From the NCBI GenBank assembly GCA_027604505.1, contig JADIIX010000028.1, positions 62,001 through 126,000 of the forward strand: a stretch of 64,000 nucleotides of DNA, given 5' to 3'. The stretch is from Gonapodya sp. JEL0774 (Eukaryota; Monoblepharomycota; Monoblepharidomycetes; Monoblepharidales; Gonapodyaceae). Made by a program: the position numbers and the translations under genes. Positions within the stretch are counted from its first letter, which is position 1, and each line of letters opens with the position of its first letter. Under the pieces are notes generated by a model that saw nothing but the letters and a program-made list of their open reading frames with translations, was not told the origin of the DNA and did no database searches. Below, piece by piece: positions 22,534-33,489 of this stretch.

Positions 22534-25500
22534 ATGTCCCGCTCCAGTCCTACATCGTCGGCAGCCAAACTGATTGAAGCTGTCGAGCGAGGAGATATTC
22601 TTGAGGTTGAGAATCTGCTCACCAATGGAGCGGACCCGAATGCTGTCAAGACGGTGACTCTCTTACTGTTGAACAAGACCGACACAGTAAACGGCGAGAG
22701 CGCGTTGGCACTCGCAATATTGCATGGACACGATCAGATTGTCGAAGTACTCCTGAAACACGGAGCGGACCCGATGCAAAAAATTAGCTGGATTATCAGT
22801 GAATATCCCGAACATGGCGAAAGCTGGACGATCCAGAAATGGGATAATCGTTGGAGATACAAGTTTTCTTGTACTGATGCACTGTCACTGGCGTGGGTAG
22901 GAACGTGCAGACGGGCAGAGTTTCACGAAAATGGCGACGAGTCAGTTGCAGTGGAAGTCAGCGAAAAGGTGTTGATCAACATGCCTGGAGGCGATGTTGT
23001 GCACATACTGGACAGCGTTTGGGGCCACACACCGAATGAACGCTCTGTTCTCTACAGAGAGCACAACCTGCACCTCCAACCCGCTGTTCTTATCGCACTT
23101 CGTAAATGCAGCAGCGCATACATTCGCGTGGTTTATACTCTGAATATTCCTGCTTTGAGTCCTCATGCTTTGCGAAACTACTTGGAGGCGATGTTTAAGT
23201 ATTTGGAAGACCTTCAGCGTGAACTACAAGTGGAGAGGGCTGAGCACAAGGAGTGTCAGCAGCTCCTTGAGAGAGCTCAAGTGGCAAATTTACAAAAGCG
23301 CAAAGAGCTCACTGGAACAACTGTGGCTCCGGAATTAGGTCATCCAATACTGTCCACTGAAATCAACCAGATTCGGGCGCGGGATCCAGGGACTGAAGTG
23401 GCGAGACAGCACGTCCTTGATTGCCGTCTCCAAAAGTTAGAAGCACAGGTGGACCATGTCAGATCCGCTTTGAGCTCCCCGATGACGCCTGAAGGCGACT
23501 TGCGGAGCCATTTAGTGATGGTTTTGATCAAGTTAGAAGAACTCCGATGTGATCTCAGTTCGGAGAGGAAGGAGCATGCAGAATGTCAACGGATGCTCCG
23601 AAGAGTGGAGGGGGACACTGCAGATTGGAGTGCGAGACACGATCGGATACCCGGAGACTCTGCGGGGGCAGCTCCTATGGTCACTTCAGGAGAAGCCGTC
23701 CAAAGAGATCAGGAAAGGGTGAATGTTATGGATAATGAGACGGTGGACAGTCACGCAGCCCCGAATATACCCGCAATCGTCAGCCAACTCAATGTTGTCC
23801 AACTCGAATCAAGGATGAATCCACGGCCGAATGGTTCATCCACCAGCGCACGAAATTCTCAGCAGACGAGGCCTTCTGCGGTAGCATCAGATTCTGGGGG
23901 GAGCAAGTTGGAAATGGAAATTTCCAGGTTGCAGCGCGGCCTTGAAGCGAAAACAAACTCGTGTATAGATCTCAAAGCGGAACTCGTGCAGTTCAAAGGC
24001 AAGTTACAACAACTTGAAATCGACAACGTACAGCTGCGAAAAGATCTCAAGCGAGCAAGGCGCGGTGCACGCTCGGTTGTTTTGAAAGCTAGAACTCATG
24101 CAGCTCGGCATCAGGAAGAACTCGATCATATACGATCGAAACTGAACGAGGGGATTGTTTCGTTTGAGCGTGCTCTTATGATCTCGGAAACAGAGGGATC
24201 GTCAAAAGAGCAAGGCAAACGGCGAATGGAGACAATTCGAAGTCTTGAAACAGATGCGGAGGTCCTCCAAGATCGACATGGTTCTGATTCTGCGGACCAG
24301 CACGCGAAACAAAACGAGCTTGACGAGAAAGTGCGTAGTCTGGAAGAGGAGAAAGCGAACCTTGAAATTGAGCTTAGGAAGATGAAATCTAAGGCAGATG
24401 AGGCGTCGAAGCGAGCCAACGCAGTGGAGACCAGTCGAAGTGAGCAAGAAATTGAACTTGGGACTTTGAGAATTGAGCTTTCGGCTGCGGAGACCAAGAT
24501 AAAATCACTCGAATATAGAATTGGTGAAATGACCACAGAAGCGAGAGACAGCGTGACGGCAAGGGCGGTCCTATACCAAAATTTAAGCACATGGGAGTCA
24601 AGAGCAAGACGAGCGGAAGAGGAGCAAGCGAGTTCGCAGATCACAAAAAAAGAACTAGATGCTCAGCTTACTACTATGAGAGGTACAAATGAGGAGGCGT
24701 CAAAGCGAGCCAAAGAAGCGGAAATGGTCCGCGATGAGCGAGAAGCGGAACTTGTGGATTTGAGAGAACAAGTCTCGGTTGCGAAGAGCACGATAACAAG
24801 GCTGGAGTCTGAGGTCGCTGTCATCAAGAAAAACTCTGCAACGAGGATCGAGGAGCTCGAGACTCGAGCACAAGAAGCGAAATCGCAGACAGCGGTGCTT
24901 CAACGCAAAATTGCGGAGCTCCAAATCGAAAGAGGCCGAATCTCCGCATCCAAAAATACAATGGAGTGCCAGCTTACAGCCTCTAACCGTCAGTTGGAGA
25001 CTGTTCGACTCGACTTAGAGGCGGCAAATGGACAGCGTGATACTGCTGTGCGCACCAAAGTAGACTTGGAAACGAAACTCGAGGCTAGCAAGCAGGAGTC
25101 GGAGCGTCTTAACGGGGTAATCCGAGCTCATGCACTCCAAGTCGAATGTTTACGATCTACAAATGCCTCCTTAGAAACGGAGTCGAGGAAAAAGATAGAG
25201 GCGCTCACTTCCCAAGTCGCCAAGCTGACCAGTACTAACGCAGAACTCCAATCACGTCTCAGAGGGAATCTTGAAGAGCGGTCTGCTGAGCTTTCTGCAG
25301 CGACCGAGAACTTGAAAAACATCACCTCACAACAGACCTCGACATTCGAACGCATGATCGATACTATTAGGCGTGAAGCAAGCGATGCCAGGCGCGGGGA
25401 GATGGACTCGAAACTCGATTTGATCACCGAGAAAGTTGAGGTCCTGCGTACAGAGTCTCGAGCATCTCTTGAAGACGTACGGCAACTCATGATTCGAGGC

Positions 25501-26036
25501 AAGCGAGCTCGAAGTCCTGAGGTGTCGGATGGCTATGGGGATTACATGTCACCAAGCGAAGGCTCTTCTAGAGGAAGGACGGTTGGAATGCATGAGGTGA
25601 GTCAAAGGATCTGAAATCGCATTCTCACTTTGAAAGTACGCACGTGATGGCGGAAAGACTCTCCTCATGTCCATTTTTGATAGCCTGATCTTCAACGTGG
25701 TTCGGATAGACGAGGTGCCAAACGTCCCAAACTCCTCAGTGGTCCGTCGCCGGTGAGGATGCTTGCGTGCTTCCAGATTTGTGCACCCCGCGGGTTACAT
25801 TAGTCACTGCTTTCTCATCACAGCCTATTGGTGAAGGAAACGACGATCCTGACATCTCTCAAAATAGTTATTCCGATATATCCACTCTCATGAAATGGCA
25901 CGAACAGATATCTCAAAGGGAGCGGGATCTCGCTCGGCGAGAGTGGAAGTTAGCAGAGGATGAGAAAAAATTGAAGGACATTGAAGCTTTTGCGATAACG
26001 CGAATTTTTTCTTCGAGCCAGCGTGGGAACAACTGA
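22534..26036 (+). CDS. Ankyrin-repeat protein with very long coiled coil
   Basis: 1114 aa from the ATG at 22534. Exons: 22534-25596, 25684-25752, 25824-26036; both introns are phase 0 and begin GTGAG. Residues 1-85 hold ankyrin repeats (KLIEAVERGDILEVENLL, NGADPNAV, LALAILHGHDQIVEVLLKHG). Residues 230-300 and about 480-1010 are heptad-rich coiled coil with long runs of E, K, L, R and A; the text resembles centrosomal or tethering proteins without matching one. The second exon adds a basic RRGAKRPK stretch that could act as a nuclear signal. The C-terminus is another short coiled coil. It is probably a dimeric structural scaffold; the specific role is unknown. Confidence 0.75.
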
Positions 26037-27150
26037 ATCTGAGCGATCGCTAGAGAGACACGTCTGGCGTTCTGCCCACTCAAAATTCATGAGGAGTGAC
26101 CCTTTGATAGCACTAGTGAATAATTGATTCGTTTAGGACATTGTTGTTATATATTACAAAAGAAACTACGGTGCTTCTGTCTTGTTCATCTTCAATTCAT
26201 TCGAATTCTCCTGGCGGGCCTTGGCATAAAAAGGTCATTTGCGAAAAGTCTTCAGTTGAGCTAATCAACGACTGACAATCCACTGATCCTACCAAAGTGA
26301 TTTGTTGATTTAGCGCTGAGAATGACCTCATCTGCTGCTTACGGCGTGACCCGAGTCATCGGGTTGGGTGATCATGGTGCATGGGCACAGATTCCACCTG
26401 ACCCGCGCTATATAGGAGAGTTCTGGGTCAGGTGCATGGGCAGCTGGGCACGCTTTTCTCGAGCGGTCTGGTTCTCAGACCACCATCACAAAGGACAGCG
26501 GGTTTCATACATTATTGGCGAGCGTCCAGCCTGATCCTGCGGTCGTGCACGGTGGAAGGGACACTGGTATCCTGGCCCAACGAAAACCATTGAAGGCCAA
26601 CATATTCATTCCCCAAACTTTCTACCCTGTTCTCGTGTTCTTTCACCTTTCACCCTCAGATTTGGACACCAAAATCTTCCATATCCATCTCACTGGAACT
26701 TCAAAGCATCTTTCAACCGCGAATTCGGGCTCAACGTCCCGTAGCTCGAGGGGCAACTCAGGAGAGTGGTTGGGACAAGCACGACTCTAATACTATATGT
26801 GCATATGTCCACACCAGTTACGGGAGCGAAGCGGTATTCAAATTGCGGGAACACCAAACCAACCACCATCGTCGCCGATGTTACCCCTGCAATGAAGACC
26901 CCGACCCCCAGTATCAACAGGAGTTCATTGATAATGCCCCGGAGTCGTATACATCAGCGGTGCGTCCGAGCCCGAAGGCCGTCGACCTGCGGAAGTGGTC
27001 AACTGACAGCAACTGTTATGGACGCACACGAAAGAATGTATTCGATGCTATGATCATGATGAAAACAAGCAAGCTATTTAATGATTTCGTGCACCATGTG
27101 CTCTTCCGCTCCTTGAATTCTCCCCTAGTTTCAGGAATGACATCCGCCTA
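26037..27150. other. Long intergenic region with a short inverted repeat
   Basis: 1.1 kb between two convergent genes without a supported gene. A minus-strand frame near 26830-26950 could encode a hydrophobic helix (LLLILGVGVFIAGVT), but I find no start, splice sites or homology to support it. The repeat at 26376-26442 is listed separately. Confidence 0.4.
26376..26442. repeat. Inverted and direct repeats around a TATATA motif
   Basis: CACCTGACCC (26395-26404) and its perfect inverse GGGTCAGGTG (26425-26434) flank a 20-nt spacer containing CTATATAGG. GGTGCATGGGCA occurs twice, at 26376-26387 and 26431-26442. It could be a cruciform or a regulator-binding site; there is no evidence of activity. 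Confidence 0.6.
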
Positions 27151-28602
27151 CTATTTGGCGGTCGCATTCTTTAGCACCATCGCCGCCCATTCATAAATCT
27201 CGCCCACCGCGTCTTTGTTGGTCCTGCAGAGCTCTTTTGAATCGCTGGAGACCTTGAGCAGGGACGGCTGCTTCGTGTATGCGAGTTCGTACACGGCTGG
27301 AGCTCCATTGGCATTGACTACAGGCGGAGAAATCGATCAGATGCGGAGTTCTTTGACAACGAAATGAATCGATACCCTTACAAGACCAAATATCTTTGTC
27401 AACGGTAGCCAGGTTGGAAGGTCCGTTTGGATCAGTCCGACACTTGAACAAAACCAACAGATTCTTCCCACCACCTGCTCCATCCAATCCCAAACGCTTC
27501 ATCAATGACTCTCAGCATTAATGTGAAGTGTCCAAGAAAACCTACTTTTTAAGTTCATCTCGTGCATGAACTTACTTTCCTTCGACTGAATCCTGTTCGT
27601 AATTGACTGACCACACACAAGAAGTCCATCAAATGCATGCCTGAACTTTTCGGTCTCAGCAAGCGTCTTGCAGAGTACAAATTTGAACCCCACAACGTCC
27701 TCAGCTTGATTATCCGTGTTCGAGAGGTACGAGCACGCGATTTCAACGATCGGGCCGATATCGCCGAAACGACCTTAAAAATGGAGCACACTGAGATTTG
27801 AGCCACGATATGCCAACAAGTGACTGAATTTCCTCCCTCCTCACCGTCAACGACAACAACTGGTATCGCAACCATGATGGGCGGTAACTTCATTTTGCTA
27901 GACTGTTTGTCCGCTGCACTTGTTATGCTCGGTGACGTCTTGATTGCATTCGATGGCTCTGCTTGATTGGCTTTCGCTTTTCCGGCCTGAGTGGCAGGCT
28001 CCTAAGTTCGCGATTCAGCAGTTCACAGTTGTCTCACTTCGCCACCGCGCACTCACCTCCTGCCCGCCAAAAATCCAGGTCATCGCCTTATGTACCAGCG
28101 ATGTTGGAGTCCTCGTGCTGGATGTGAATTCACGAGCACGCTCCTCGATCATCTCGAGTTTCTGGCGTAAACAACGGATCTCCGAGTCCTGAGAACTTAT
28201 TCGCCTCTCATTGGAATCCACGAGCGATCGAACTTTGTGGATCTCGCCCCGACTCTCCTGTATCTGCCTGGCTTGGTTCTCCATCACCTGTTTCGAACGA
28301 GCGAGATCTTCCTGAGCTGACCGCAGCGCAGTCTCGAATGCTTTGATTGTGTCTTTCGCGCGATCAAGATCCTGCAAGACGACGCGAAGATTTTTCTCGA
28401 GATGATTGTCCTGCGTGCCGACAATCGGAGTCTCTTCGGAGTCCAGCTGCATCAGATCTTTTGGTAGTTCCTTCTCCGTGACTACTTCCGTGTTTGCATC
28501 TTTGGATGTTATATTGATGGGTTTCTCTTGGCCTTTTGAGTGGTCCAAGACCGATTTGGTGGCTGACTCGTTCGGAGGTGCCTCTGCTTGGTTCCCCGTC
28601 AT
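27151..28602 (-). CDS. Coiled-coil protein with unrecognised C-terminal domain
   Basis: 398 aa, five exons on the minus strand: 28602-28057, 28001-27845, 27773-27576, 27510-27382, 27317-27151; all phases close. The N-terminal 60 residues are polar and disordered. Residues about 70-150 form a coiled coil (VLQDLDRAKDTIKAFETALR, LRQKLEMIEERAREF). A Lys/Ser-rich linker leads to a folded-looking C-terminal domain of about 170 residues that begins KMKLPPIMVAIPVVVVDG and includes GDIGPIVEIACSYL, VGFKFVLCKTLAETEKFRHA, KNLLVLFKCRTDPNGPSNL and EIYEWAAMVLKNATAK. A hydrophobic strand ending in Asp at its start could suggest an alpha/beta fold, but I cannot assign a family. Its neighbours do not suggest a function. 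Confidence 0.65.
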
Positions 28603-28832
28603 TGTAGTACTTGTAGTGCCTGGTAACAGGAGTACGTTAACGGCAATTACCGTCCCATATGACTACTCAGAGTTACAACGTCAAGAATTGAACAGCTCCT
28701 ACCGATAGCGGAAGCGTCGGTCGGTCCAAACGTGTGTCCGACCTTTGAGGTAATTGTACGTGCTGTCAAAAGTAATAATCCCAAATTTTAGAGAATGCAA
28801 GTGGAGGACCTAGGATGAGGAACAGAGATTCT

Positions 28833-29399
28833 CTACGAACGGGTACAGGGTGGAAATGAAGGCGGCAATACCAGAACTTGAGAGTATGACTTTTTTGCCG
28901 AAGGGTCTTTTTCTGAAGTATTGTTTCCGGTCAGCCCTGCTGACTGTAACTGTACTTTTACCTCGGCGGGACTGGAGATGATCTTCCAAACGGTGGACCA
29001 GTGATTTTCCACCAGGGAGTATAAAATCATTGCGACATGTTCTTTGGTTGTAAGGTGCCGCTCCGCCAAGCGCGTTATTATGTCCAGAAATCCCTGGTTG
29101 CAAGAATGGGCGAACTTGCGGTACGTGTCTGAAGGCGCATGGCAGTTGGGAAAGCTTCGTATAAAGTCGCAAATGTACCAGCAGGTCTCTACAAGCTCGC
29201 TTTGCGAGACTGATGAAAAAACTGCCACTGTTTGATTTCGATTTGGGGTAACTCCACGTTTCGTGTGGAAGATCTCCTGCGAGCGCATGCTGAGGTCGAC
29301 GATTTTATCCAGCTTACGTTGATCGACATGGTTGGACATGTTTGATTGATTTAACATGTTTTGCACTAGATAGTGTGGTGTTTGAACGGACGGAGGCAT
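28833..29399 (-). CDS. Hypothetical protein, model uncertain
   Basis: Frame of 188 residues from the ATG at 29399. It has mixed polar and hydrophobic segments of globular character (ETCWYICDFIRSF, CNQGFLDIITRLAERHLTTK, VAMILYSLVENHWSTVWKI) but no family I recognise. The same frame continues upstream to 29717, broken only by a TAG at 29400-29402 directly before this ATG. Either translation starts here, or a 63-nt intron ending in that TAG joins an upstream exon. A GTAAAA donor near 28962 could also replace the C-terminus. Treat both ends as provisional. Confidence 0.4.
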   Translation of the reverse strand: MPPSVQTPHYLVQNMLNQSNMSNHVDQRKLDKIVDLSMRSQEIFHTKRGVTPNRNQTVAVFSSVSQSELVETCWYICDFIRSFPNCHAPSDTYRKFAHSCNQGFLDIITRLAERHLTTKEHVAMILYSLVENHWSTVWKIISSPAEVKVQLQSAGLTGNNTSEKDPSAKKSYSQVLVLPPSFPPCTRS

Positions 29400-29753
29400 C
29401 TAGTGCGTCATCGCAAAAGGTGTAAGGTGTCCACAAGTATCAGGAACGCTGTTCCATCCCACAAAATGTTCTAGGAATGAAAAGGAAACTTCCGACATAT
29501 CAATCGATGTTCCAGTTATATGTGGGAATTCTTTGGTAATTTTCCCTGCATCTCCTTCTCCATTACATTTAAAATAGCAAATGTACGGATTACGTGCGAA
29601 ACTCTCGCCGCTCGAGGCCCGCCGCAAACGAAGCATGACACCAAAGGCGGTTCCACCTGTCCAACAGGTGTCTTTCTTGCCACTTGAATCACTGTGGTTT
29701 AAACCCCAGAATCGCACTTACGGAACGCTTGCTTTCGTCCATATTCTCCCACA
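29400..29753. other. Region between hypothetical gene and vWA-GTPase-U-box gene
   Basis: 350 bp that must contain the promoter of the plus-strand gene. On the minus strand it carries an open frame (29403-29717) in the same phase as the hypothetical protein downstream; see that entry. Confidence 0.4.
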
Positions 29754-32700
29754 ATGACCGAGATGCGAGCACTCCGTATGAAAACCAGCGAGCACAAGGA
29801 CAACAACAAGAAGCAAGACGTTATTGTTGTGAGAACGAGACAGCTGGTAATCCACATCATTTCCAGTTCTGTTGCTCATCCTGACAAGAATTAGGTTGTG
29901 GACGGGTCCGGTTCCATCAACCGAGCGACATTTGAAAACGAGGTCAAGCAGTGCGTTCTCGCACTTGCTGCACGCTTTGATCCGTCGTGTCAGATGGCAT
30001 GCATCCAGGTGCGGTATGAGCCGCTATCCCTGTTCCCGGTTTCATTTGCTATGTCAATAACACCCACTTCTGCCTGCCAGTTTGGAAGTTCAGCCACTGT
30101 TGAGAGCGAGTTGACGTCAGACAGAACAGTGTTCGAAACGCGTGTATTCGGTCAGTATAGTGCACATTTCAATTGTGATCCAACCATGTGAATGACTAGT
30201 CCTATCTTCCATCGATTCGCTCAATCTCCAGGAATGCGCCAAAACTCTGGAGGAACAAACGCAGAGGCAGCGCTTGAAAAGGCTATCGAAGTATTCAGTC
30301 GCACCACACGTCCCGAAAATGCCCGACAGGTCTGGTTCATCACGGACGGAGACTACGACAGCGATCCGACTTTGATCGCTCAAAAACTCAAACGCCAGGT
30401 GAACTTTCACATAAATCAAATTCACTTGTACGAATTTCCTCATTCTCTAGCGTGAACTCTTAGAATGTTGCGTTGTGCACAGCAATTGGAGTTGGCCCCC
30501 AAGTTACGATTGGGAAGCTTCAAAAGATTTCGAGTTTTGGTCGGACGTTCAAGGTCCAAGACTTTGCGAAAGCGTATGATTTTGTGACCAATGAAGTTGC
30601 AGGTGAGTGGTAGGCGTTGATCAGGTACCGAACTAATCCTGTTCCGCACTAACGCAAATCGATTTGCATCCGACAGTGGAGCTGCCCCGTGAGCAATATG
30701 CTTCCATCTCGGTGCAAACTTTGGTTGGAATGAGCAAACTTGGGACGGAAATTCCCTTGCAAATCTGCGTAAGTACAGATAATTGATCTGTGCATCTTGA
30801 TCTTCATGAACTCCCGATTCGATGCATTTTGAATTGCCAGATCTCCAACATCGGCACGCATTCGATTTGCAAAGACAGCCAGCTTCTCATTTCGGGCAAG
30901 CCTTATTTCTTGCAGGAGACCATCCCCATTACCGATGTTCTCAACACGCACGATTCGGTGACCACAGTCACCGTTCTCAAGCCCCGCAATCCTTCCAAGG
31001 AGAATTCACACTCCCGCATCGGCGGAACGACAATCCCAGTTCTCCCGGCACATTTTGTGACCCTCATTGATGACCTGCCGGGGCTCCTTCAGCTACAACT
31101 CCTGGATCCCTCTGGGAAAACGATTGAACTTCGAGAGGATGCCGCGATTATGGAATGCGGTAAGCACCTTCATTCAATTGCTTCACGTCCCTTTCTCTTG
31201 ACAATGTTATCCTTAAATCAGAGCTTTTCGCTGGAGATGCGCGGCATTTTCGAATCCCAGCACAGTCCGTGAACCTTCTGCTGTTCGGACCAACTGGTTA
31301 GTACTCTTCGATGACAGGAGTTTTCGCATTGGCATGAGAAGAACTGAGCGATCCTTTGTGCTTCTCACCAGGTGCTGGCAAGAGTTGCCTCGTGAACGGA
31401 ATCCTCACAACGATCTCTGATCGCGTCCAATCCATCGATATATCTGGCGGGGACCACAAAGGGATCACCTCCGACTACCTTGAGTTCCATTGCGGAATGG
31501 TGTCCGGCTTTGACGGCTTTGACATCACGTTTTACGATTCTCCGGGTCTGGAGATTGACGACGACTATGGAGCCGCTTACAAGGGTGACGAGGTCGGGTT
31601 GATGCTCGACGGTATCCTCAAACCGAACACTCAAGTGGTGGGCAAGGTTATCAAGTACGATGATCTGCAATTGCAGAGGGACGCTGCCGACATTGAAAGG
31701 AGTCGTATGATTCATGTAATGGTTCTTGCAATTCCACAAGCTACGGTGGAGAGTTCTGAGGTATGAATTTTTCTGATTCTCAATATTGCCGCATATTAAG
31801 TACCTGGGATGTTTCAGGAAATGCGAGCGTTTATCGACATTTACAAGAAGGTTGCGCACGTCTTCAGTGAGTCCTTTTACAAGTTGCTCTTGTTGGGACA
31901 TCCATTAATATGAGCATGCCATGTCCAGAGCGTCCCGTTGTCATTGCAGTCACATACATGGATGAAGGTGCGTTATCTCTGCTATGTTGATGTGATTGGC
32001 AAAGTAGGTCCACCTATTTCCTTCAAACAGTTGCGTCGTTGGATGAGTCCGAAAATGTTTTGAAGAGAGTCGCGAAGGAATTTGGAATCGGCCGTCGGTT
32101 GATTTGTCCGATACGGAACTACTTCTCTGAGAAGGTTTGTGTGGAAACATCCCTCTTTTGAGTAACCCACAACAGAGCCAGTATCGGTCCTCAATGAATT
32201 CGTTTTGTCACGCAGGAGAAGGACTTCGAGATGGACCGCAGGTTGATGAGGTTACTTTATACGTGTTTGAACGAAGCATCGACGTTCTTGACGAGGGAGC
32301 ACTTTACGCCAGGTAGTGTCTTTGTGGAGCTTCCTCTCCGCTGAACTTACGCTCATCAGTTCGTTTTCTTGACAGCCAAGTCTCAATTTCCAGTAAACCA
32401 TCTAGCCGTACACACTCGTGGGACAAACTCGACTCCCTCTGCACAGGGTTTCTTTCATGCGGGGTCTCTTCAATCGATAACAAACTCCAACGCCCCTCCC
32501 AGCTCCGCCACTTTATTGCCTGTCCTGACCTCTAGACAATCGCCGCTGAGGATTGTGGGAAGCTCAGGTGCGACACATTTGACACCACAGGCTGAACGTT
32601 CGATTAGGTTTGACACCAGCGTACAATGAACTTCAAATCGTTTCAGAAGAAAAGCTTGTTGCTTTCATCAAAGCGATGCTTCCGCCGCCAACCACCGACG

Positions 32701-33267
32701 ACACGGGGGTGATCATCACTGCCATCGAGAAGGCTTTCCGCGAGACGCATTCCACCAAGTTTAAGGATGCAAATTCTCGCAAGGAGTCTCTTTTCGATTT
32801 TGTGAGCCGCTATCCTGAAGTGTTTGCAGTTCGCCTGCCACTTGGCCCTTCGAAACGTGGCATTGCCATGATCAGCCTCGTTCCACCGCCACCACCAGTC
32901 GTCCTTCCTCCGTCCGAAGAGAACATGGATGATGATGATGACGACTTTCTGGACTTGGAGACTGACGAAGGTGAGCAGCCTTGCTGTAATCCGGGTCCTT
33001 TGTGGTGGACAATTCAATAAAGTCTGTTCTTTTCCTTCAGATGGAGTCCCCACCAAATTCAAATGTCCCATTAGTGGAGTGCTAATGGAGGATCCCGTGA
33101 CAATCGACGATGGAACCGGAGTCTCGTACGAGCGTTCTGCGATTACTGCGTGGATTGATTCCAAGGGGACTTCACCTCTCACGCGCAAGTCAGTCACACG
33201 CTCAAGCGTGCAACCGGATGCCGTGTTATTAACAGCAATCGAGAGATTTGGAAGGGAAGAGTTGTGA
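29754..33267 (+). CDS. vWA / P-loop GTPase / U-box fusion protein (putative E3 ubiquitin ligase)
   Basis: 823 aa, 16 exons: 29754-29828, 29895-30008, 30081-30150, 30232-30398, 30464-30602, 30677-30768, 30841-31159, 31222-31296, 31372-31760, 31818-31866, 31929-31967, 32031-32134, 32216-32312, 32376-32567, 32647-32970, 33041-33267; phases close throughout. Residues 22-190 are a von Willebrand A domain with a full MIDAS: VVDGSGSIN (DxSxS), NSGGTNAEAAL (Thr) and WFITDGDYDSD (Asp). Residues about 340-560 form a P-loop GTPase of IFI44/AIG1-like type: LLLFGPTGAGKSCLVNGI (G1), FYDSPGLE (DxxG) and AVTYMDE in the G4 position. A disordered linker and an acidic DDDDDDFLDLE run precede a C-terminal U-box: FKCPISGVLMEDPVTIDDG, YERSAITAWI, SPLTRK. 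The U-box recruits E2 enzymes, so this should be a GTP- and metal-regulated ubiquitin ligase; that combined role is inference. Confidence 0.85.
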
Positions 33268-33489
33268 AGGAAGTGCCAACAAACATGTGCGGGTCTAATC
33301 AATTTCGGATTGTCATGGCCAGTGGCGAGGTTTGAGAGTAATCCAGTGTTTTCATTTCAGTGTTATCAGTTTGCCATGAAATACAAATCATCATCATGAT
33401 TTTTTTTGTACACTGAATTTCACACTGTTCACACCACACCAATGCACTTCAATAGAAATGTACATATTGCATTCACACTGATCTGGAGC

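Noticed and set aside
26690-26960. Minus-strand gene with a membrane helix
   Set aside because: One hydrophobic stretch only; no ATG in context, no phase-consistent exon partner and no family similarity.
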